Assembly (NCBI GenBank): GCA_027487735.1
Contig: JAIYDA010000099.1
Span: 1 to 45,201 of the forward strand
Direction of reading: 5' to 3'
Length of the DNA stretch: 45,201 nucleotides
Origin: Planctomycetaceae bacterium
GTDB lineage: Bacteria > Planctomycetota > Phycisphaerae > Phycisphaerales > UBA1924
In this document: positions 14,424 to 21,116 of the stretch, one piece after another
Position numbering within the stretch: position 1 is the first letter of the stretch
How the letters are laid out: every line of letters begins with the position of its first letter
Translations under genes and position numbers: made by a program
The notes under the pieces: generated by a model
The model's input: only the letters and a program-made list of their open reading frames with translations
The model's database searches: none
What the model was told of the DNA's origin: nothing

Positions 14424-14448
14424 GGGTCAAATGGTCAAAGGGTCAAAG
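14424..14448 (+). repeat. GGTCAAA-type 8-nt array
   Basis: Three copies of an octamer (GGGTCAAA, TGGTCAAA, GGGTCAAA) followed by GAGAG, a different sequence family from the TGGCRAAG arrays but the same unit length and architecture. Confidence 0.7.
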
Positions 14449-14522
14449 AGAGCAAGTGCTCAACGGGGGTTGGGCAGATGCAATGCGGGGGGATGGCGTG
14501 GGTGAAGGTCGCCGCGAAGTTG

Positions 14523-14565
14523 GTGGGGGGGGGTTGGGGTGTGGGCGGGCGCGGTGGGTGGGGGC
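14523..14565 (+). other. G-tract cluster, possible G-quadruplex
   Basis: Within 43 bases there are six or more runs of at least three G, separated by loops of one to four bases, on the plus strand. This satisfies the usual G-quadruplex pattern. No gene flanks it closely, so any function is speculative. Confidence 0.4.
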
Positions 14566-15052
14566 CGACTTCGCGGGCACGGGGGCGGGGGATGTGACGG
14601 CAAGACGGTCAGAGAATCAGGCGTCGCGCTTGCCACGGGTGCCGCAGAGGCTTGGAAGCTTTTGAAAGCGAGCGTTGCATGCTGCCACGCGCGCTTGCGG
14701 CAACGCAGCAGCGAGCCGCGCTCGCTGGCTCAATGTCATCGCTGGCTCGTTGTGATTGCTTGCGAGGGCTGGGCTTCAGAGGACTAGCGCTTTACCACAG
14801 CTTTCGCCGAGGTCTCCAGATGCGCCGGATCATCCGGCTCTCGCGTTGCACAGCTTTCGCGTTGCAGAGCTTGGCAAGTCCGCGAATGGTTCGGGCAAGC
14901 GACGCATGAGCGGTGTGTTGGCATCGCTCGGTGGCATGTACGTCGCTTGCTGCGTTTGGGAATCCTTTGTGTGGCTTACGGGCCACGATGCATCGGATGC
15001 GAAGCACGATACATGGAGGCTGTGCGTTCTGCAAGCGGCGAGGCGAGAAATG

Positions 15053-15076
15053 GACTATCTGAAAATCGAGATAGTC
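15053..15076 (-). terminator. Hairpin after the LuxR-type gene
   Basis: GACTATCT / AGATAGTC, an 8-bp perfect stem with an 8-nt loop, starting seven bases beyond the regulator's stop codon on the minus strand. Only a short T run (CATTTCTC) follows, so its strength is uncertain. Confidence 0.5.
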
Positions 15077-15082
15077 TGGCGG

Positions 15083-15916
15083 TCAGCGCGATCGGCCTTG
15101 CACCAGCCAGCCGCGCTTGTTGCAGAGGGCAACTGCCTCGCGCTGGCCTCGCACGCCGAGTCTCTTGCAGAGGGCTTGGATGTATGTCTGCACCGAAGTG
15201 GGCGTGAGGGCGAGCTCGTGCGCGATTTGCTTTGCGCTGAGGCCTTCGTTGAGGTGCACGAGCACGTCTCGCTGGCGCGGCGTGAGGGAAGCGAAGAGGT
15301 TGGCGGCGCCGGTGCGGTCGGTTTCGAGGGCGATTGCGATGAGCGGCAGCGTGGCGAAGACAGCGGCACGGGCGAGGTCGCAGTCTGCTGAAGAAAACTC
15401 GGCGGAACCTCGGAGTGCGTGCAACCCGATGCCAGCGAAGAGCCCGGCTGGTAGACCGCTCGGGTCGTTTTGTGCGGTGAAGATTGCGGTGTAGAGGCAG
15501 TCGTCGAAGCCGACTGCGCCGCGATACTTGACGTAGTGACGGGAGTTGTACCACACATCGTCGGCGACTGCGGCGCGTCGCACCATGGAGGTCATCACAC
15601 CGGGATTCGTTGCGGCGTTGCGGAAGAGCGTCTCAAGGAAGGGATCGCCCGCGGCCTCGTCGTTGAGGTAGGTCATGTATGACTGGCGGGCGTCGGCTGG
15701 CCAGGTGCCGCCTTCGATCACATCGAGAAACGTGAGCTTGGGCGGTTGCGACGGGGCAGTGGGGGGCTCGACGCGCAGCAAGGTGAACGCGCTGACCTTG
15801 GCGGGGGTGAGAGTGGTGAGGCGTTCGAGAGCGTGACCGACGACACGGCGCGCGTCGATCTGGCGCGCGGCTCGGGACATGAGGTCTGCAACGAAGGCTC
15901 CGACTCGATCCTGCAT
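15083..15916 (-). CDS. LuxR-type helix-turn-helix transcriptional regulator
   Basis: 277 residues. The C-terminal ~65 residues are a LuxR/GerE DNA-binding domain: LTPRQRDVLVHLNEGLSAKQ, then IAHELALTPTSVQTYIQALC and KRLGVRGQREAV. The N-terminal ~200 residues resemble a GAF/autoinducer-binding-sized sensory domain but match nothing I can name: there is no receiver Asp motif, and the conserved Trp/Asp pattern of acyl-homoserine-lactone sensors is not evident. The ATG at 15916 has no strong ribosome site. Its neighbours on the same strand (a DinB-like protein at 110 bp) do not suggest a target. It ends in a hairpin at 15053-15076. Confidence 0.85.
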   Translation of the reverse strand: MQDRVGAFVADLMSRAARQIDARRVVGHALERLTTLTPAKVSAFTLLRVEPPTAPSQPPKLTFLDVIEGGTWPADARQSYMTYLNDEAAGDPFLETLFRNAATNPGVMTSMVRRAAVADDVWYNSRHYVKYRGAVGFDDCLYTAIFTAQNDPSGLPAGLFAGIGLHALRGSAEFSSADCDLARAAVFATLPLIAIALETDRTGAANLFASLTPRQRDVLVHLNEGLSAKQIAHELALTPTSVQTYIQALCKRLGVRGQREAVALCNKRGWLVQGRSR

Positions 15917-16026
15917 TCGTCGATTCCGTGCGGCGGGAGGGAGGGTGGAGGCGGGGCGCCGGGCAGCGTCAAAGGGTCAGATCATCGCGTGGTGAAAGGC
16001 GGGCGCGGGATGGGCCGCGCGGTGGC

Positions 16027-16956
16027 TTAGCCTTTGCAGCCGCCGCCGCAGCAGCCGCCCGATGTTTGCTCGGGCATGGCGTGCGGGATGCCCATGCGGT
16101 CGAGCTTCTGGGTGAGGAATCGCCCGTGGTGCTCGAGGTGCCAGGTGTTCAGCGCGACGTAGTCCTTCAGGCTCACTGCGCCGCGGGCTGGGTGCATCAT
16201 CGTGCGTGCCCATGCGCTCTCGGGTAGCGTGAGCAGCCACTGCCCGCACCACTGGCGGAGCGTGTGGATCACTGCCATGCTGCCGCCCAGGGCCTGCATC
16301 ACGCGGGCGTTGTCGCCCTGCGCATCTTCGGCATATGCCTTGGGCCCGTTGTTATAGAGATTGGCATCGACAAACGCGTCCTCGTCCCAGTTGTTCACGA
16401 CAGGGCCATCCTCGCCCACGATGCGGCGCATGCGGTGGACGGCGGCGACTTCTGCGTCGGCAAGGTGCCCCAGCAGCACGCGGACGGGCCAGCGGCCCAC
16501 GTTGGCCTCTGGGAGGAAGGCCATGTCGATCTGCTCTTCGGTGAGCTCGAAGACGCGCTGGTCGAGCTTCTCAATCCCCTTGCGATAGCGCATGACCAGG
16601 TGCAGGATGGGGAGCTGGGCGAGCTGCTCGGCGGTTGCGTCTTCGTTCACGGCGCGGAGCATGTCTCCGAGCACCGTGCCTTGTTTGATGGCGGCGGTGG
16701 GGGAGCGGTCGTCGCGCATTTCTTTCATGCCGCCGCAGCATCCAGAGGTTGCGCATGCGCCGCTCTGGGCCGCGGGCTGGGCATGATCGACGTGGTGCGA
16801 CTGCCCGTCTTCGTGCTTGTTGCAGGTGCCGCTGCCGCCGCACTCGCCCTTACCGCCGCAGGTGCCGTGGCCGCCGCAGGCACCCGGCGCGTGTGCGCCC
16901 TCGCTGGGCTGGGTGCGAGCGTGCTGACTATGAACGGCGGAGGAAGCTTGCGACAT
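16027..16956 (-). CDS. DinB-fold protein with Cys/Gly-rich ends
   Basis: 309 residues from the ATG at 16956 (a GTG at 16986 would add ten residues). The middle and C-terminal part has the four-helix DinB/YfiT pattern: LLGHLADAEVAAVHRM supplies one likely metal-ligand His, and LNTWHLEHHGRFL near the end supplies others. DinB proteins are metal-dependent enzymes or thiol transferases of varied function. What is odd is the N-terminal ~70 residues, with repeated CGG.G.C units (GACGGHGTCGGKGECGGSGT), then HHVDH and SGCCGG, and a C-terminal tail GGCCGGGCKG. Together these hold at least eleven cysteines, many in CC or CxxxxxC patterns, suggesting metal binding or storage (inference). No signal peptide is evident. 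Confidence 0.75.
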   Translation of the reverse strand: MSQASSAVHSQHARTQPSEGAHAPGACGGHGTCGGKGECGGSGTCNKHEDGQSHHVDHAQPAAQSGACATSGCCGGMKEMRDDRSPTAAIKQGTVLGDMLRAVNEDATAEQLAQLPILHLVMRYRKGIEKLDQRVFELTEEQIDMAFLPEANVGRWPVRVLLGHLADAEVAAVHRMRRIVGEDGPVVNNWDEDAFVDANLYNNGPKAYAEDAQGDNARVMQALGGSMAVIHTLRQWCGQWLLTLPESAWARTMMHPARGAVSLKDYVALNTWHLEHHGRFLTQKLDRMGIPHAMPEQTSGGCCGGGCKG

Positions 16957-16980
16957 GCAGAATGATAGCGAGAAAGCGGC

Positions 16981-17003
16981 ACGCACGCCCAGCGGGCGTG
17001 CGT
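16981..17003 (-). terminator. Hairpin after the 17041-18684 gene
   Basis: ACGCACGCCC / GGGCGTGCGT, a perfect 10-bp stem with a 3-nt loop, 38 bases after the stop codon on the minus strand. A T run is weak (GCTTTCTCG). Confidence 0.55.
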
Positions 17004-17040
17004 GCCGTGAAAAGCCCGGGTTGGCTGCCAGCAGCAGGGT

Positions 17041-18684
17041 TTATGGCGTGCAGGAGCCGCCCGCAAGCACGCTGAGGAACGCGAGCAGGTCGTTGTCATC
17101 GGGGAAGAGCCCGTCGTTGTTGAAGTCGATGTCCTCGCACTGCCCGCTCTCGGTGATGCGGAAGGTGCGGACGAACTCGGCGTTCTGCGTGTTGCCCGAG
17201 CAGGACACGCTCGCGCGATCGTTCACGAGCAGCCGCACGGCGTAGGCGCAAGGCGGGAAGGTGTCGGTATCGAGGAAGCTGAGCGTGCCGTTCACCACGT
17301 TTGCGCTGCTGGTGGCGAAGGTTTCCCACGACGAGAAGGGCCCGCCCGCGATCTGCAGCACCCAGCCGCTGAGGTTTGCGTCAAACGCTGTGCCGGCGAT
17401 GCGGATGATGCCCCGCTGCTTGCTGCACGCCTCGGGGGAGTTGATGATCGCGATGGGGCGCGTGTTGTCGACCACGATGCGCCGCTCCACTAGTGCGCTC
17501 GCGTTGCCGCAGGCGTCGCTCGCGCTGAGACGCACCACATAAGGACCATCGGGAAGGGAGCTGATGTTCCAGTTGTTGCCCAGCGGGTCGTTGATGACCG
17601 ACCCGGTGTAGACAGGCTGGCTGGGATTGACGGGATTGAAGACGCCAGCGGGGAAGGTGCTCCACTGCACGCGATACGAGGGGTTGGAGCAGCCGCCATC
17701 GTCCACCGTGCCATCGAAGCAGACGGTCGTGCTCGCGATGAGTTCTGCTGCTGGCGCACGCAGCACCGCGGCAGGTGCCGACTTGTCCAGCACCACACGC
17801 GTGATGAACTCGCTCTCGTCGCCCTCGGCATTGATCGCGCTCGCCCGGATGTAGTACTGGCCCGAGGGCAGCGCTGCCGTGTTCCACGATGCCAGCGTGC
17901 CCACCGAGCAGACGCCCGTCGTCGCGCTCGTGATGAGCGTCCAAGGGCCGTTGGGGCTGGTGCCAAACTCCACGCGGCGCGACACGAGGGTGCCATCGGC
18001 ATCGCACTGCACGCCCGTGATGACGGGGTTGTTGCAGATGCACGTGTCGGCCACGGGCGAAGCGATCGAGACCAGCGGCGCCGTCACGTCGGCCCGATAC
18101 GTCAGGTCGTCGATGTACTCAAACTCTGCCTCGGGCGTGAGCTGGTTGTCGTTGAACGTCTGGATGTCTACGCGGCTGATGTTCGCTGGCCCTGTGTCGC
18201 TGCCCAGGTTGACAAATGCCTGGCAGGCAAAGTCGGTGCTGCTGACAAACCGCGTGCCCAGCAGCGTGTTCAGGTTGTTGAACCACCGCACGCGCACGCG
18301 CGAGCTCCCCGTGCCTGCAAGGCCAAAGCCGCGCCCCGTGGTAAACTGCACGCGACGCTGCGGGTTCGTGAACTGCATGCGAAGAAACTCGGGGCTTGAG
18401 TCGCCAGCGCCGTCGCCCGGAGCCGTCAGGTTGTTTGAGGGCGAGCTCGTCGCGCTCCCCAGTGCGCCCACCAGCGGCGTGTCTCCGGGGCTCACCGCGT
18501 TCACGACGCTGAAGACCACCCCCGGGAACTGGTTTGTGACTGACGCGCCGGGGGGCAGCGTGTTGAAGTCGATCGTTTGCACCGCAAGCGCGGGCGATGC
18601 ACCGGCAAGCAGCGCGAGGGCGAGGGCAGCGGAACCAAGCGAAGACGGGCGGGGCGCGGACGGGCGGGGCGAAGCAGTAACCAT
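17041..18684 (-). CDS. Secreted protein with single GC-type dockerin-like motif
   Basis: 547 residues. The ATG at 18684 has GAGGAG upstream. The signal peptide is SAALALALLAGASPALA. The first ~190 mature residues (IDFNTLPPGASVTNQFPGVV and on, with GRGFGLAGTGSSRVRV) resemble a jelly-roll domain found in planctomycete and cyanobacterial secreted proteins. Three or so bacterial Ig-like/fibronectin-like modules follow, each with an N-terminal VSIASP, VDNTRP or similar strand. The C-terminus has one calcium-loop motif (CEDIDFNNDGLFPDD, ending LAGGSCTP), where the other dockerin proteins in the window carry two. The role is likely cell-surface or extracellular and the substrate is unknown. The gene diverges from the lptB-like gene. 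Confidence 0.85.
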   Translation of the reverse strand: MVTASPRPSAPRPSSLGSAALALALLAGASPALAVQTIDFNTLPPGASVTNQFPGVVFSVVNAVSPGDTPLVGALGSATSSPSNNLTAPGDGAGDSSPEFLRMQFTNPQRRVQFTTGRGFGLAGTGSSRVRVRWFNNLNTLLGTRFVSSTDFACQAFVNLGSDTGPANISRVDIQTFNDNQLTPEAEFEYIDDLTYRADVTAPLVSIASPVADTCICNNPVITGVQCDADGTLVSRRVEFGTSPNGPWTLITSATTGVCSVGTLASWNTAALPSGQYYIRASAINAEGDESEFITRVVLDKSAPAAVLRAPAAELIASTTVCFDGTVDDGGCSNPSYRVQWSTFPAGVFNPVNPSQPVYTGSVINDPLGNNWNISSLPDGPYVVRLSASDACGNASALVERRIVVDNTRPIAIINSPEACSKQRGIIRIAGTAFDANLSGWVLQIAGGPFSSWETFATSSANVVNGTLSFLDTDTFPPCAYAVRLLVNDRASVSCSGNTQNAEFVRTFRITESGQCEDIDFNNDGLFPDDNDLLAFLSVLAGGSCTP

Positions 18685-18838
18685 GGCGCGAACTCCTCAG
18701 AGAGTGCAAACAGCGAACGTGCGGACGACTTCGCCAATGTACCGCAAGCTCCGCCCCTCCGCAACCCCGAATCTGGCAAGCTTGCGCGAAGCTCGCACCC
18801 GCCGCTGCCAACTCCCACACTCCTGGTAGGGGTTTGCT

Positions 18839-19669
18839 ATGCTCGTGTTCATGGCTCTGCTCGAGGCGACCAATCTCCGCAAGACCTACGGCAACCGCGT
18901 CGTCGTTGAGGACGTCTCCTTCACCGTCGAGCGCGCCGAGGTCGTGGGCCTGCTTGGGCGCAACGGCGCGGGCAAGACCACCAGCTTCCGCATGACCATC
19001 GGCATGATCGACGCGGACGCGGGCAGCACCGCCCGCGTGCGCTTTGGCGATCGGGACGTTGCGGGCTTGCCCATGTATCAGCGGGCGCGGCTGGGGATGG
19101 GGTATCTGTCGCAGGAGCCGAGCATCTTCGGGCGGCTGACGTGCGAGCAGAACCTGCTGGCGATTCTCGAGACCCTTCCGTTTACTCGTCGCGAACGCCG
19201 CCAGCGGGCGATTGCACTCCTCGAGCAGTTTGCGCTTGCGCACAAGGCGAAGCAGCCTGCGAGAACGTGCAGCGGTGGGGAGCGACGGAAGCTGGAGATT
19301 GCGCGGGCGCTGGTGACGCAGCCCACGCTCATCTTGCTCGATGAGCCTTTCAGCGGCGTCGACCCGATCGCCGTCGAAGAGCTGCAGGCGGAGGTCCGTC
19401 GCCTTGCTGAGCGCGGCATCGCTTTTCTCATTACCGACCACAACGTGCAGCAGACGCTGCGGATTTGCGATCGGGCGTGCATCATCGTGGAGGGCAAAAA
19501 GCTCGCGGAGGGGACGCCCAAGCAGCTCATCAATAGCGACGAGGTCAAGCGTGCCTATCTGGGCGGGCTCTTCCGGGGCGATGAGTTCGACGACCAGACG
19601 GGCCCGACCGCGGGCGTCACGCTCTTGCCCGGCGTCTCGCCCGACATTGCAAGGGGGAAGCGAGCATGA
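18839..19669 (+). CDS. lptB: LptB-like ABC transporter ATPase
   Basis: 276 residues. The Walker A motif GRNGAGKTT starts at residue 40, with the Q-loop LSQEPSIFGRLT, signature SGGERRKLEIARAL, Walker B LILLDEPFSGVDP and switch TDHNVQQTL. The Gln-loop EPSIF followed by RLT, the FSGVDPIAV segment and the HNV switch are characteristic of LptB, which powers lipopolysaccharide extraction from the inner membrane with LptFG. The C-terminal tail after EVKRAYLG extends about 35 residues longer than E. coli LptB. The ATG at 18839 has GGTAGGGG upstream; an ATG at 18851 is possible. No other lpt genes are nearby, so partner genes must lie elsewhere. Confidence 0.9.
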   Translation: MLVFMALLEATNLRKTYGNRVVVEDVSFTVERAEVVGLLGRNGAGKTTSFRMTIGMIDADAGSTARVRFGDRDVAGLPMYQRARLGMGYLSQEPSIFGRLTCEQNLLAILETLPFTRRERRQRAIALLEQFALAHKAKQPARTCSGGERRKLEIARALVTQPTLILLDEPFSGVDPIAVEELQAEVRRLAERGIAFLITDHNVQQTLRICDRACIIVEGKKLAEGTPKQLINSDEVKRAYLGGLFRGDEFDDQTGPTAGVTLLPGVSPDIARGKRA

Positions 19670-19685
19670 GAGCGAGAGAAGATTT

Positions 19686-19892
19686 AGCACAGAGACACAG
19701 AGAGAGAGAGCAAGATGAGAAGAAGGGGAGAGACGGAAAGACGCTTGTGATGCGCGGTGATGGAGTGCTGCCTCATCGCCCCGCGACCATGTGCCCTCGA
19801 GTGCTCGCCCGTTTTCTCTCCATCCCTTCTCCCCTCCATTCTTCCATCCCTCGTTTTTCTCATCTTGCTCTTCGTCTCTGTGTCTCTGTGCT
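19686..19892. mobile_element. 207-bp inverted-repeat hairpin element without cargo gene
   Basis: Arms: AGCACAGAGACACAGAGA at 19686-19703 is an exact reverse complement of 19875-19892, and the match continues with one or two mismatches through GAGCAAGATGAGAA, about 36 bp in all. The units again have an 8-nt period (CACAGAGA). The ~130-bp interior holds no gene. The element lies just after lptB and overlaps the likely start of the PEGA lipoprotein, so it may supply that gene's promoter or start codon. Confidence 0.7.
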
Positions 19893-20367
19893 GAGTCTTC
19901 TTCCGCGCAGCCGCCACATCGCCACGCTCGTCCTGCTGCTCATGCCGGCCTTGTTCGCCGCGGGCTGCATGACGCGCACGGGGATCATCACCAGCGAGCC
20001 CAGCGGCGCACGCGTGGTCGTCAACGAGGTCGACATTGGCATCACGCCCTGCGAGTTCGACTTTGCCTACTACGGCACGTACGACGCGCTGCTGACGTTG
20101 CCGGGGTATGAGCCGGCGCGGGTGCCGCTGCGCTTCCGCCAGCCCTGGTACGAGTTCCCGCCGCTGGACTTGCCCGCCAGCGCACTGCCCGCGTTGCGCG
20201 GTGCTGACGGCACACCCGGCAGGCCCGGCGTGCACACCGTGCGGCGCGAGCACATCGTGCTCGTGCCAACGCCGCCAACAACCCCCGAGAGCGAGGCGCA
20301 ACTGCTTGACCGCGCCCGCGCGCTGCGCGAACGCACCATCCGCCAGCCCTCGACACCAGCGCGCTGA
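19888..20367 (+). CDS. PEGA-domain lipoprotein
   Basis: 159 residues from a GTG at 19888, chosen because it gives a textbook lipoprotein signal: RSRHIATLVLLLMPALFAAG followed by Cys (lipobox LFAAGC). The frame is open upstream to 19666 but that part reads through the inverted-repeat element. After the Cys, GIITSEPSGARVVVNEVDIG and then ITPCEFDFAYYGTYDALLTL form a PEGA domain, a short surface-layer-associated beta module, with a C-terminal Pro/Arg-rich tail. It follows lptB on the same strand; both concern the envelope. The start GTG lies at the right arm of the element, an unusual origin for a translation start. Confidence 0.75.
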   Translation: MLSLLPRSRHIATLVLLLMPALFAAGCMTRTGIITSEPSGARVVVNEVDIGITPCEFDFAYYGTYDALLTLPGYEPARVPLRFRQPWYEFPPLDLPASALPALRGADGTPGRPGVHTVRREHIVLVPTPPTTPESEAQLLDRARALRERTIRQPSTPAR

Positions 20368-20417
20368 TTCGCCCGCACGCGCCCGCGAGTCATCGGCTTT
20401 GCGGTCCATCCGGTTTG

Positions 20418-20900
20418 CTACTCATCGAGGATGTAGCAGTGGTGGTCGCTTTGCAGCCGACGCAGCTGCCCTGTGTTGATGTTGTTGTTGTCCACCAGGC
20501 GATCGAGCAGGGTTGTCCGCGCCATCACGCGGGAGTCGCCGTTGCGAAAGATGCTGATGTTGGGCGGAAGGCCAACCCAAAGCGACGAAGGATTTCCTGC
20601 GGTGTCGAACTTCCCGTTCCAGTCCCACGCGCCGCCAATCGGAGGCCTTCGCGTCCAAACCCTTGGGTGCAAGAACGAGGCCATCCCGGGTGGCGAGATC
20701 GCGTGATTCACGTTCTGAGGCAAGCTCTTCCACACCGACCGATACGCCTCCACGCCCGCCGCGAGGTTTCGATAGGTCGCCCACGTTGAGGTGTACATCG
20801 CCCGTTCCTGCGCGTTGCTCATGCGCGGCATCGCGATCGCCGCGATCACTCCGATGATCACCACGACAAGCATCAACTCAAGGATGGTGGTGCCCCTCAT
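20418..20900 (-). CDS. Pseudopilin-like protein with prepilin leader
   Basis: 160 residues from an ATG at 20900. The N-terminus is MRG|TTILELMLVVVIIGVIAA: a short basic leader, Gly at -1, Glu at +5 and an uninterrupted hydrophobic helix, as in type II secretion pseudopilins and type IV pilins. The usual Phe at +1 is Thr. The remainder has AMYTSTWATYRNLAAGVEAY, typical of the helix-turn region of pseudopilins, followed by a Trp-rich variable part. An extended start at 20957 would place the leader 19 residues inside and is less likely. It is the second such orphan in the window; no assembly genes are nearby. Confidence 0.8.
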   Translation of the reverse strand: MRGTTILELMLVVVIIGVIAAIAMPRMSNAQERAMYTSTWATYRNLAAGVEAYRSVWKSLPQNVNHAISPPGMASFLHPRVWTRRPPIGGAWDWNGKFDTAGNPSSLWVGLPPNISIFRNGDSRVMARTTLLDRLVDNNNINTGQLRRLQSDHHCYILDE

Positions 20901-21116
20901 CCGCACTTCTGAGATATCGGCTCCGCAACTCGCCTTGAGGATCGCATTGACGCCCAACCGGGGTGGGGCTGTCCGGGCAGGGTCCGGCTGGAACGACTAT
21001 GCCGCGCGTGCCGCTTTGCGCGTTGGTGCCGCCCTGTCTCACTCCGCCTGCGTCGGCAGCCTTCACCTGCGGACGCCGATGCTAGAGAGAGGACCGTACC
21101 TCGATAGGAGAGCTCG

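Larger units (their letters stand above)
14178..15052. other. Gene-poor, G-rich repeat region
   Basis: About 870 bp with no supportable gene. It holds an 8-nt array (14271-14305), a 16-bp direct repeat (14363-14404), a second 8-nt array (14424-14448) and a run of G tracts (14523-14565). The right half (14600-15050) is lower in G and rich in short hairpins such as GCCGGATGAT-like inverted segments, but contains no tRNA or other RNA gene that I can recognise. Long open frames on both strands here have no protein-like features. Confidence 0.6.

Noticed and set aside
14271-14448. CRISPR array
   Set aside because: Units are 8 nt and directly adjacent with no spacers. No cas gene is present.
13926-14597. 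223-codon plus-strand frame after rpiB
   Set aside because: It reads through the octamer array and G tracts as Gly/Arg/Trp-rich sequence, with no domain or ribosome site.
18119-19690. 523-codon minus-strand frame across the lptB-like gene and the dockerin gene
   Set aside because: It spans two recognisable genes on other frames and has no features of its own.
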